In this document: positions 1 through 9,099 of the stretch, one piece after another
Position numbering within the stretch: position 1 is the first letter of the stretch
How the letters are laid out: each line of letters opens with the position of its first letter
DNA from: Verrucomicrobiaceae bacterium
Lineage (GTDB): Bacteria; Verrucomicrobiota; Verrucomicrobiia; Verrucomicrobiales; Akkermansiaceae
Assembly (NCBI GenBank): GCA_027487435.1
Contig: JAIYDP010000210.1
Coordinates: 1 to 34,659, forward strand
Reading direction: 5' to 3'
DNA: 34,659 bases
Made by a program: the position numbers and the translations under genes
The notes under the pieces: model-generated
The model's database searches: none
The model's input: the letters and a program-made list of their open reading frames with translations, nothing else
Told to the model about the DNA's origin: nothing

Positions 1-1731
1 AGCAGGATCGAAACGTACGTCATTTCGGAAGCAGAGCCTTCGACGGATAGTTTTTACAACGCCTTCTGCTGGCAAGAGCCCGCCGCCCAGTTTAGGCTTT
101 TGATGCCAGACAGCCCATGCCCACACTCATCGCTTGTGGTTCCACAAGCTTGGCAACCAGGGGGAGGCGGCGAATGCTCGCTCAACATGCAAGAGGTGGA
201 AAGCGACTGGAGGAGGGCTGCGGGAAGCCTCGAGCACGTCTCACCACCGTTTACAAACAAAACGGCAAGAATTATGCTTGTGAAGGGTGAGGGTGCCCGT
301 TGTTGCGCCTACGTCCGACGCCAATGTTTGCCGCCCTTGCCTTTTGTCCCCAATATTGAAACAATCTCGCTTCAAGCGTCGGGTCCTTTGACCATTGTTG
401 GCGGGGGTGTGAACTCCGACGTCGTCGTCCTTTTGATAATCAAAGACCAGAGCGACACTGACCGCTCGGTGTCAGGGTCCGACTTCAGAGTGACCTCACA
501 TTCAGACTTGGCAAGCAGCGCCGACATCCCTTGCTTCCAGCAAACCTCCATCACGTCGTTCACGTACTTGTGCAACATGTCGCATAATCAACTTCGGCAG
601 GGGCGGGTGTTCTTCAGATTTCGGCCCTGTCCGCCTGGGCTGGACGGGTTCTGCACCGGATGGGTCGCCACTCCACCCATCGTCCATCTCGCTTGGGTTG
701 TGGTTCCCTCTGTCGTGGGAGTTCTCATCGTGCTGCTGTTTGTGTGGCGCTGGGCAGTGCAAGCGTTCCGACGTCGACGCGAGAGGCTGACCAAGAAGCT
801 TTTGAAACATTTCACCCCATTGACGGCCTCAGGGACTAAGGTTGAGGACGGAGTGTTGATTGACAAGGACATGTTGATCAGCCTGTCTGACGTTGAGGAG
901 CTGCGCGAGATTGGGGCTGGCATGAGTGGCATCGTCGTGTTGGGCATGTGGAAGAAGACGCGAGTCGCTGTAAAGAAGCTGAACCCCTATTCTGTTAAGT
1001 GGGAGGTGTTTGTGCGGGAGGCGATGATCCACCGACGGCTGCGGCACCCAAACATTGTGCAGCTGTTGGGCATCTGCAGCAACCCGCCGTGCATGGTCCT
1101 CGAGTTTATGGACAGGGGGACGCTGTTCAATCTGCTGCAGAACCCCATTGTGATGCTGGACGAGAAGAAAAAGACGGAAATATGCCTGGACATTGCCAAG
1201 GGGATGCAGTTCTTGCACGAGATGGACGTCGTCCACAGGGACTTGAAGAGCTTGAACGTGTTGGTGTCGGAGTCGTGGGTTTGCAAGGTGTCGGACTTAG
1301 GCGCAGCTAAGGACGAGGTGTCGGCGGTGAACACGGCCACCATGGGGACGCTGCTGTGGGCGGCGCCAGAGATTCTGAGCGGGACTGGCCAGTACGGGAA
1401 AGAGGTTGACGTGTACAGCTTTGGCATCGTCATGTGGGAGGTTTGGTTCCGCAAGGTCCCTTACGAAGACGACGAGGACGTCCCGCCACGTCTTCTGCTC
1501 AAGATTCAGTACATCATGAACGGCGGCCGACCTCGCCGCGGCGACGCGCCGGCTTGGTGGGAAGGGCTGATGGAGCGGTGCTGGAGCGGAAACGAGCGCG
1601 AGAGGCCGTCGTTTGAGGAGATTGTGGATTGCTTGGAGATGCAAGCAGGCCCACGGGGGGAAGAGGACTCAAGATCCAGCATCGGAGTGGAGCTCTCCCT
1701 CCGCGCCCCACTGTCGTCAAGGCCGCAGTAA
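1..1731 (+). CDS. Receptor-type TKL protein kinase, 5' end cut by window edge
   Basis: The frame is open from base 1, so the N-terminus lies outside the window; the first visible ATG (103) is probably internal. About 225 residues of Cys-containing, predicted extracellular sequence with possible N-glycosylation sites (NKT, NMS) come first. A hydrophobic segment follows at about residues 229-251 (VVVPSVVGVLIVLLFVW) with a stop-transfer RRRR. The kinase domain spans about residues 294-550: glycine loop GAGMSGIV, Lys in VAVKK (about 325), HRDLKSLN (Asp about 414), AAPE, and DVYSFGIVMWEV. The magnesium loop reads DLG instead of DFG, 18 residues after the HRD Asp, which is normal spacing. The LKSLN motif and the subdomain order fit the TKL (Raf/MLK/plant-RLK-like) group. 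It probably phosphorylates Ser/Thr in response to an external cue; ligand and targets are unknown. No intron is needed in the visible part. Confidence 0.9.
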   Translation, partial: SRIETYVISEAEPSTDSFYNAFCWQEPAAQFRLLMPDSPCPHSSLVVPQAWQPGGGGECSLNMQEVESDWRRAAGSLEHVSPPFTNKTARIMLVKGEGARCCAYVRRQCLPPLPFVPNIETISLQASGPLTIVGGGVNSDVVVLLIIKDQSDTDRSVSGSDFRVTSHSDLASSADIPCFQQTSITSFTYLCNMSHNQLRQGRVFFRFRPCPPGLDGFCTGWVATPPIVHLAWVVVPSVVGVLIVLLFVWRWAVQAFRRRRERLTKKLLKHFTPLTASGTKVEDGVLIDKDMLISLSDVEELREIGAGMSGIVVLGMWKKTRVAVKKLNPYSVKWEVFVREAMIHRRLRHPNIVQLLGICSNPPCMVLEFMDRGTLFNLLQNPIVMLDEKKKTEICLDIAKGMQFLHEMDVVHRDLKSLNVLVSESWVCKVSDLGAAKDEVSAVNTATMGTLLWAAPEILSGTGQYGKEVDVYSFGIVMWEVWFRKVPYEDDEDVPPRLLLKIQYIMNGGRPRRGDAPAWWEGLMERCWSGNERERPSFEEIVDCLEMQAGPRGEEDSRSSIGVELSLRAPLSSRPQ

Positions 1732-1733
1732 AC

Positions 1734-1775
1734 CTTGACTTGACTTGATGTGACTTGACTTGACTTGACGTTGAC
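1734..1775 (+). repeat. CTTGA pentanucleotide tandem repeat
   Basis: Seven consecutive pentamers (six CTTGA plus one TGTGA variant) and a degenerate last unit fill most of the 55 bp between the kinase stop codon and the next ATG. The repeat would lie in the 3' UTR of the kinase or the 5' UTR of the next gene. The unit resembles the TTGAC-like branch motif found in many introns of this window; that similarity may be coincidence. Confidence 0.85.
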
Positions 1776-1786
1776 ATTCGTTGTTG

Positions 1787-3917
1787 ATGACAATGATGGA
1801 TGATGCGTTGCACGACGTTGTTGAGGAGGAGTCAGCAGCCAAGCTCATCCTGACTGGAGTAGCCGCTCCGTCCATTTTTTCCTCACGCTGCGTCAGCTCT
1901 CTGAGGGCGCGTCGTCCCTCCACACGCGCGACGACGCTGGGCCCCTCTATGTGCCAAAACACGCCAGCACGAGGCCTACGCAGCAAAGGCCATGGTCTGC
2001 GTTGAACTACACGACGTCAGGGTCGATGCAGTCTGCAATCGACGAGGCGATTCACTTCGACGAGGACCTCAGCGCAACCAATGCGTCGCGAACGCGGATG
2101 AGCAGGGTGCTGCAAGCGCCGTCAACAAGCGCACCTCAAATGAAGAATCCGATCCGGCCAAAGAGGTGCGTTTAGTCGCGTCACTCTCACCACTCCCAGC
2201 GCACAGAGCTCTTCGACGGCTCCGCTGAACAAGTTTGAGGTTTCTTCCAGCCAAACGATGGGCTGACGTAACCCAGACAGTGCGCGGGCTGCGCGAGGAT
2301 TTTCGTTCAGTGATAGCGCCGATTCGATTCGCCATTCAAACTGAGGTTGAGTCGATTGATGCGTGGGGCCACTCTGAGGTGGTCGCCGGGCCCTCGTCAA
2401 CGGCCCTGCTGCGCTCAGGTCTCGGAAGCCGCAGGCCATCTACAGCCGACAGCCAAGGGCGGGGACACGATTTAAGCAGAGTGAAAAGCTCCTCGCGGCC
2501 CGTGTCTGCCATTTCAACGAGCAGGAGGTCGTCCGTGGTCGACTCCAGCGACTCTGAGGCTGCTTTCCCAGTCAACGCCCCTGCGGAAGTCGTGGAGCAG
2601 GCGCGGGCCGAGAGGGCCCGAGAGAAGGTGACGATGAGGACGAAACCTGTGCTGCACTTGAGAGTTGTCAAGGGCGTCAACAGAGGCCTCGAACGGACTC
2701 AGCGCGCGGGCGTCAACCCATCATGGAAGCTAAGCGACGCGCTCGCCCTCGATGACGTGTTGGTCATCCCCACGGGCTCTGCGTTTGACTCGAGCGCGTC
2801 GTCGGCAGACCCCGGCACGCCGATACACGCCAGGTCGTCGCTGGCACGTCGCTCAAATGCGTTTCCTGCGCGCGTTCCGCTTCGATTCACGAGGGAGGGG
2901 GAGGGACCGTCTGATAATTTTGCATCCTTTAGCCGCAATGAAGACTCAGCGGCGCTCAGCTCCAACAGATCATTCGGCGCAGTTGAATCGAAAGCGGACG
3001 CCCTTCTGAGCGCCTTCCGCAAGTCAAGGCCTCGAACAGCACTGGGAATTCGGGAGGAGGTGTTGATGAAGCGAGGCGACGACTCTTTTGGGCCTCTGGA
3101 CGAGCATGCAGCCGCCCAAGCCCTGACATCTAAATCGGTCTCTCCAACTCCAGTGCGGCTCCACACATGGGTGATGTCTCCCCCAAGGGTCCAAGTGGCC
3201 ACCGGAAGTCCTCGAGATAGCGCCAAGCATTGTCCCTCGACCCCTGCTACGAGGTCACCATGCCAAACGGCTCGGGGGAGTGGGTGCAAGAGTTCAGAGC
3301 CCACTGGGGCGGTGGTTGTGCCGCGAGGGCAAGAATTGAGTCCTGCTTCGAATCAAACTTCGCCGACAGGCTCAGTCGAAGTTCTTGTCCGCTCCTCCAG
3401 CTTCAGGTGCATTTCGAGTTTGTTTCTGTTTACTCACGAAGCAGCAGAAGTCACGTCGAAATCGTCGGTATCTCATCTCCTCAAGGTCACTCATCAAAGA
3501 CTTCATCTCGCAAATAGTGAATCTTGATTGCTGGATTTTTGATGGTTTAGTCCTCCCATTGACCGCGACAAGCCATCGCGGCCGACTGCGCTTGTTAAAC
3601 GCCATTACATCAACGAAGAGGTGCTCTTTGTTCAGCCCAATTGACCCGTACAGATGCGGTTTAACAAAAGCTCTACAAGTGGTGCGCCAGGCCCCAACTC
3701 AAGCGAAGCGGTCGTCCCATCTTTTGAGCAGCGCCTGCAAGTCCTGCGGGCGCGCCACAAGACGTCTGCGCTGAAGCCACATAGCGGGTTTCAACCGGGC
3801 CGGCGTCCCTCAGTTGAGATTAGAGCACCCGTGGACGTGCTGCTGGCGAGTTCAGATGAAGACATAATCAAGCAGATCAAGGTTATTGCAAGGAGTCGAC
3901 AAGCCCGGGCACGGTGA
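1787..3917 (+). CDS. Hypothetical low-complexity protein, seven exons
   Basis: Not recognised. Proposed exons: 1787-1858, 1897-2165, 2200-2239, 2277-3406, 3445-3516, 3551-3620 and 3654-3917. The six introns of 38, 34, 37, 38, 34 and 33 nt all obey GT-AG, and every junction keeps phase. The product is about 638 residues. It is rich in Ser, Arg, Pro and Ala, has no membrane segment or signal peptide, and is probably largely disordered, with many possible phosphorylation sites. Its N-terminus is short and acidic (MTMMDDALHDVVEEE). The C-terminal part (RHYINEE, then SFEQRLQVLRARHK, then DEDIIKQIKVIARSR) looks more ordered and helical. ATG 1787 is the first in-frame ATG; 1793 and 1796 are alternatives. 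It lies 55 bp after the receptor kinase and ends 61 bp from the convergent NEK gene. The exon chain is the main support, since no homologue is evident. Confidence 0.65.
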
Positions 3918-3978
3918 TGTGTTTTTGTGTGTATTTGTAACGTAGAATATGTACATGACATTGTTACAATAAGGAACG

Positions 3979-5544
3979 CTAATTCCAAGCGTGAGTGAGG
4001 ATGTTGTACCGTCGTGACGTCCGAGTCGTCTCCTCCCCAAGGCTGGCAGGTTTAGACCGACGGCGGAGGACACACTGTGGGGGGGTTGCAATCTGCTGGC
4101 GCCGCGGCGCCTCAGTCGACTCTCTTTCCCAAGTTGCCTGCCGCGACGCATGCCGCTCCACCCGCGCCGACACTTCAAGAGTCATCCCCATCATGGTGCC
4201 AAACTAGGCCTGGGCTCTTCGTTTCCAAACTTTCGAAACCAACTCGTCGTTGGATGCGGGACCGTTTCTTCGAGGCCTGAGCGGGACGCCGAGGTCGGCC
4301 TTGATGGTAGCAGCTTCCGATAGTCTGCCACCACCACAGGCTCGACGACAGTTGGGGCAGGCTCCTTCTCCACCACAGCTTTGCTTGCTGAGAGGACATC
4401 GACTCGGCGAGTATCCACTGCAGAGCTCTGACTTGACTGCAACAATCAAATAAAGAGGAGGCCTCTTGCCTCTATTTGGTTGACAATGTCGGCCGAAGAG
4501 GGTCGCAGCAAGGGATCTTTCTGAAGCATCGTCCGCTGCATCATAAACGAATCTAACAAAAAGCGGAAACTATCAAATTTGTAATCAGGTCGCATCGAGG
4601 GGGGCTTAAGGGGTCGTAGCGGCAGGCAGAGATAGACCTTGTCAGCTCCTTCGGCGTGAGACTGTTCGCATCACCACCAACGGAAATGCTGCGAGCCTTG
4701 AAGGGATGATGGTACGTGCACAGCTCATATCTGAGCGTCAGCTTAATCCCACCCCATCACACAAGATGACGCCGAGAGACCATATGTCCGTTCGCTCGTT
4801 GTACGGCTGCCCCTCGCACAGTTCTGGACTCTGTTTCGTCAACCGACAGGGTCCAGAAGCCATTCCAAACCAAATAGAGCGGCGTGCCGTAAAACGTTTT
4901 CACAAATTCGTCGGCACTGACCTCGCGGCTGACTCCAAAATCGCCAAGCTGGGACGTGACTTGACAGCAGCAGCAGAAAGACCTTGACGGAGCCATCCCG
5001 CTTCAGAAAGACATTCAACGGCTTGAGGTCGCGATGAATGACTCCTTTCGAGTGCAAGTACTCGACGGCGCGGCAAAGGGGGAGGAAGAGGGCCAACACG
5101 TCGCCGTCGGAGAGGAACCTGCTTTTTCAGGACTGACGGGACAACCCGACCTCTTCTCATGCCTTCGTTCTTGAATCCACTTTTGGAGGTCTCCACCATC
5201 GCCATATTCAAGAATGGTATGGAATACTCCATTGGAGTCTTGGATGAACCCTGGCAGACGTTGACCTTCGACATGGAAGCCATACCGTAACACTCGATGA
5301 TATTTGGATGCTGCAGTCGCCGCAGAAGGTTTGCCTCGTGCAAGAAAGTGCCCTTCTTCTTCAGCTCAGGCACCCTCCGTTCCTTGAGCACCTGAAAAAA
5401 GTCATGACAAGATGACATTTCGAGAACCATTTGTTGGCCACTCTTTCGATGCCGCACAAGCTTGACGATGCCACAAGAGCTCCGCGCCAAATCTTGGACA
5501 GGAACAAAGTCTGAGAGGACCCAATCGTCCTTCCAACCAAACAT
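3979..5544 (-). CDS. NEK (NIMA-related) serine/threonine kinase, with an apparent frameshift
   Basis: Exons on the minus strand: 5544-5428, 5391-5286, 5250-5151, 5118-4983, 4948-4871, 4830-4763, 4730-4682, 4648-4485, 4436-4205 and 4172-3979. The nine introns are 36, 35, 32, 34, 40, 32, 33, 48 and 32 nt. The spliced product (about 414 residues) has the catalytic Lys in VLKE (residue 42), HRDLKPLN (Asp about 138), GDFGVS (Asp about 156), and then TPLYL joined to [17 protein letters not shown], which is diagnostic of the NEK family. NEKs act in centrosome, cilium and cell-cycle control. The glycine loop is degenerate (LARSSCGIV keeps only the last Gly). In the eighth exon the frame shifts by one base at the G6 run 4599-4604; one extra base there would restore it. 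A 48-nt intron (4437-4484) removes an in-frame TGA and leads to a Ser/Pro/Arg-rich tail. ATG 5544 is the first usable start. Confidence 0.85.
4599..4604 (-). other. Homopolymer at which the NEK reading frame breaks
   Basis: Six G on the plus strand (six C in the message) lie between the conserved NEK block ending CRYDPL and the kinase C-lobe end, [11 protein letters not shown] to LRPSSADI. The two blocks are one base out of register. No GT-AG intron fits in the 14 nt between them. A seventh C, or a -1 slip on the C run, would restore the frame. An assembly or sequencing indel is the simplest explanation. Confidence 0.75.
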
Positions 5545-5743
5545 TCCCTTAACAACGGCTGATTCAAGTAAAGTCAGAAGTACCAATCCAGAAGGGGCTC
5601 CTGCACAATCCTCCTCTAAACGGTCTCAGAGATAAGGTAGTGATTTTATTGGCCAAAGTTACTCATTGTCTAACCTCATGCATGCAAATTTCGTGGTAGA
5701 GGCGTCAGGGCGGTTTTGCTCGTTTTTCCACCATTTGTTAGCA
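5545..5743. promoter_or_regulatory. Shared intergenic region between divergent NEK and ceramide synthase genes
   Basis: These 199 bp separate the predicted start codons of two divergent genes, so they must hold both promoters or a shared bidirectional one, unless an upstream exon was missed. No TATA box or other core element stands out. The assignment rests on gene arrangement only. Confidence 0.5.
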
Positions 5744-7013
5744 ATGGCATCGTTCTTGCATCAACTTGCCCCTCTGACCGAAAATCCAATCAAATCTGGA
5801 GAAATAGTCAAGTGTGCACGTGGAGAACTCACTCACTTCCTTTTCAAAGGACCTTGGGCGAACTGTAGCAACGCTGCGAAGGCCTACGAGACTTACAACA
5901 GAATGATGGAAGAAGAAGATGTCCAACAGCGCGTCATCATCATCTGCTGTGCTTGCTTCTTCTTCGCTGTACTCAGGTTTCTCATTGGGAAACTCATCAT
6001 CCGTGTAATGTCTCGAATCGGCTGCTTCTAAAGATATAGCCGATCGCTCGGAGACACGGGCTCATTGTTGAGAAATCTGATCTTGTTGCCGCAGCCTCTG
6101 GCGAGAACAATACTGCTGCTGTGGGTTGCTCATATGGTCTACTCACTGCGTCAGAAGGCGAGCAAGCTGAGAAATCGAAAACAGGTCGCACAGACTGAGA
6201 CAGTCTCTTCGTCAGGAGAGAGGAAGTCTAAGTCCGTCACAAAGCAAGGGCGGCTCAGGAGATTATACGAAACCGGGTACTACAGCATCTTCTACCCGCT
6301 CTCGTTTGCTGCCGGCCTGTACATTTTACTGCAGGAGGAGTGGTCCATTTCGGATCCTCACGAGTTTTGGAACGATTGGCCCCTGCAGTCGAGATCGTTG
6401 TTTCAGCGTTTGAATATTCTGACGGGACAGTATTCATCTGGAGCACTACTACCTCGTCGAGTTGGGTTTTTACATTCAAGCTCTGCTTCAAGTAGTTTTC
6501 CTGGACATCAGGAGGAAAGACTTCAGAGAGATGACGTTGCATCACGTTGTGACGATTGGATTGATCGGCATGTCCTACGGATGCCGATATCTCCGCGTCG
6601 GCCTCGCCGTTTTGGTCGTTCATGACTTCGCCGACATTTTTCTTTACACAGCCAAATCTCTTCACTACTTAAAGGTGAAGGGCGGCACGGATATCCTGTT
6701 CGCGATATTTGCTATTTCTTTCTTTGCGTCGAGAAACGTTTTCTACCCATTCTACGTCCTCCTTCCCACTGCGTGACGCCCCCTCTTGACGGCTCTTATT
6801 TGAAAGGATGGAAACTCCTGATGAGATCCCCCTTCGCGACGCGAACGTGTATTTGTTGATCATCCTCGCTGTCCTCCATGTATACTGGTTGTTGATTGAG
6901 TTGTCAGCTGCTGACCCACGAGGTTTTATCTTATCGCCAGAATGATCGTGCGGGTGTTCCGAGATAAGACGGTCAAACAAGATATTAGGAGCGATGACGA
7001 GGACTCGGAATAG
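5744..7013 (+). CDS. Ceramide synthase (LAG1/TLC domain), five exons
   Basis: Exons: 5744-6004, 6095-6387, 6431-6772, 6807-6899 and 6941-7013, with introns of 90, 43, 34 and 41 nt; all phases fit and the product is about 353 residues, normal for the family. The enzyme N-acylates sphingoid bases with acyl-CoA to give (dihydro)ceramide in the ER membrane. TM1 (IIICCACFFFAVLRFLI) leads into RPLART, matching the KPLA-type segment of the family. The LAG motif follows: RRKDFREMTLHHVVT with His 222 and His 223, then HDFADIF with Asp 250 and Asp 253, all catalytic-type residues. More membrane segments follow, including VYLLIILAVLHVYWLLI. The C-terminus ends DIRSDDEDSE, an acidic Ser tail like the CK2 sites of yeast and animal ceramide synthases. 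ATG 5678 in the same frame is an alternative start. I see no homeobox-like insert. Confidence 0.92.
6005..6094 (+). other. Long (90-nt) intron of the ceramide synthase gene
   Basis: GT-AG intron with a pyrimidine-rich end (CTTGTTGCCGCAG) joining IIR to PLART in phase 0. It is the longest intron in the window and contains in-frame stops. The acceptor choice rests on the family motif that resumes with PLA. Confidence 0.7.
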
Positions 7014-7320
7014 ATTGCTCCAAAGAATAAATCAAACAATCTCTGAGCACTTGGCTGTGAGTGGAGGTTTCGGCCCCATGTGCCATTTCCTTTGCTGTTA
7101 CAAAACAATCCACTTCTCGCGATTATCCGCAGGGGCGGTGCAGTTGCCGAGCGCAAGGGAGGAATATGTCAATGCTTGTGGAGCTCGTTGCAGTGCACCC
7201 CACCCCTTGGTGATGCTCTGTGGACGGAGCGGAACCACATGCTCTCCGATTTTTTTGCATCTTTACCATTGCTATCTCTGTCTCAGTATCCGTCTTCTTT
7301 GCAACGAACGAATCTGAGTG
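7014..7320. other. Intergenic region, no gene recognised
   Basis: These 307 bp lie between the ceramide synthase stop and the first ATG of the SET gene. They contain a T-rich stretch (about 7246-7300) and short chance reading frames in several frames. I find no chain of exons with consistent phases. Probably 3' UTR, promoter and 5' UTR. Confidence 0.6.
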
Positions 7321-8894
7321 ATGGGCGAGCTCTATTTTCCATTGATTTATTCATTGATGTTTTGTCAGCGAAGAGCTGCTGACGTCTTCTCTTACTTCTG
7401 CCTGCTTGTCTGCTTCGTGAGTTGTAATGACCTCTCTTCCGTCGAGAAGGTCCACTATCTTCGCAAATGGACCAGCGCTCAGTCCAATGAATTGACCACT
7501 CGCCTTGACGCTGCCAAGATGGACGATGGAAACGGGTTTCGTCTTGTTGCAAGCGTGCCCATTGCCAATGGCACTGTCCTTGGCTCAATGCCATACTCGT
7601 CCACCCTCAGCGTATTCGGAGTTCATCATTCCCACAGACCGCAGTTGTATGAAGAACTCTTTAACATGAAAGGTCCTGAAGAACTCCCGTTAATGCTGCT
7701 GCTTGTTGAAGAGGCTTCCGCTGAATTTTCTTTTTGGAGACCATACATCGACATGCTGCCTGCCATTCCTCCGATATGTCTCTACTGGGACGAAGCACTT
7801 CTTGCGTCAGCAAACAGGTCGTTTCTTACTTCGCTCAAGGCCCAATCCAGCATTCGGTCGGCTGCGTTCCAATCCTTTGACATTTTTAGATATTTCAATC
7901 GTATTTTTGGATGGTTCTCTGGTTCTGGCTTCCAATTCTATCGAGAACAGTTCTTTGATGGACCTTCTTTCAATTGGCAGTCTTTGATGTGGGCTTATAG
8001 CGTCATCATGACAAGAGCGTGGGGCACGACAGCGGGGTAGGATTATCCCTTTCACAATGACTGCCGCAGCACGGGTGTGCGGGTCCTTGTGCCGTGGGTG
8101 GACCTCATGAACCACGACACAGCCGCCGTAATCGGCGCCAAGGGCGTCCGCGTCACCCTCGACGACGCATCGAAGCAAGTCCGATTGGACAGCTTTGGGG
8201 AGGGATATGCTGCAGGCGAAGAAGTTTTCATTTCGTACGGGCAGCACGGGAACGCTGACCTGCTCGCGCAATACGGGTTGGTCATCGGATCCATTTCTCA
8301 CCACCCGCAGGTTTATTTTGCCTGACAATCCCATGGACAAGGTCGACGTTACTTTTCCAGATGACTTCCTGTCGCCTTACAACGAGGACAGGGCCATTCA
8401 AGAGGGGTTGTTGCAAACCACCGTGATGTGGTCATGCCAGCGCTTGACTTGACAGGGTGCCGCAAATGAGGGACATCGAATTTTTGCGTCTGGCAGCATG
8501 ACCCCACTCCTGCCGCTGCATGCGAAGATTCTTGCCGCACATTCTGACCAGCTCCATGACCCAGCTTGCCAGTCTAACATCGCTTTTGCTGCTAAGCTGT
8601 CAGGGCGCAGTTATTGCAGGACCATTTCTGCGATTCGCTCCATGAAATGAGCACCGTCCAATTGTTGAAGGAGTTTGTTGTGAGAGAGAAGAGAAAATTG
8701 GTTGTCTCGGGAGCGGATTCTCTCGTTCTTCCTCGGGACTTGTTTGAAGCCCTTTAGTTGCTTAATCCTGCAGTTGGTCAATGACCCCATTCCAGCAACT
8801 TGACGCAATAATTATTCGCGAGCTTGCTATCTGGGCTGCTGTGGAAGAATCGCTGACGTCCGAACTTGCTGCTTTGGTCAACCACAACGATTAG
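7321..8894 (+). CDS. SET-domain methyltransferase of the Rubisco-LSMT/SETD3 class, six exons
   Basis: Exons: 7321-8036, 8070-8276, 8311-8422, 8456-8571, 8604-8741 and 8774-8894; introns of 33, 34, 33, 32 and 32 nt; phases fit throughout; about 469 residues. Family marks in order: GNGFRLVASVPIANGTVL (start of the split SET domain), FWRPYIDMLP, the Arg-containing MTRAW, WVDLMNHD (the NH of the SAM site), GEEVFISYG and LLAQYGFILPDNPMD. A helical C-terminal substrate-binding region follows (FQQLDAIIIRELAIWAAVE). Members use SAM to methylate Lys or His of non-histone proteins such as Rubisco, aldolase, eEF1A or actin; the substrate here is unknown. ATG 7357 would begin MFCQRRAAD, and both starts place a hydrophobic stretch (VFSYFCLLVCFVSC) near the N-terminus, suggesting a signal or anchor sequence. 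The middle insert rich in Phe and Ser (about 7860-7960) is unusual. Confidence 0.88.
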
Positions 8895-9099
8895 ATGCAA
8901 TTATATCTCACATCTCCGGGCTGCTTAATTCCCTGCATTGAGCCACCGTAAATTCTTTGTAGTCATATCAGGCACAGCTGCTTGGAATGGTGTCGTCAGA
9001 GAATTAAAATAACAAATCTGTTAGCTTTCTCAAAGACGCTTTTGGCTTCGACTGAAAGTTCTTCTCTCTGGTTCTTCGTTCTCTGATCGCTCAGTGTCG

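Noticed and set aside
2699..3304. 201-codon minus-strand open frame opposite the orphan gene
   Set aside because: It is antisense to a well-phased exon chain, has no recognisable domain, and open antisense frames are common in this codon usage.
5392..5427. Apparent loss of the catalytic Lys in the NEK kinase (genomic reading VLEM)
   Set aside because: The VLEM reading comes from a 36-nt in-frame intron with a strong 3' end (CATGACTTTTTTCAG). Splicing joins ATG to GTGCTCAAG and restores VLKE, so the Lys is present.
5786..5860. Possible extra 36-nt intron in ceramide synthase exon 1 (GTGCACG to TTTTCAAAG)
   Set aside because: Removing it would create a TGA at the junction, so the segment is treated as coding.
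7080..7382. 100-codon frame upstream of the SET gene
   Set aside because: It overlaps the SET start in another frame, has no domain, and its composition (hydrophobic from T-rich DNA) is typical of non-coding sequence.
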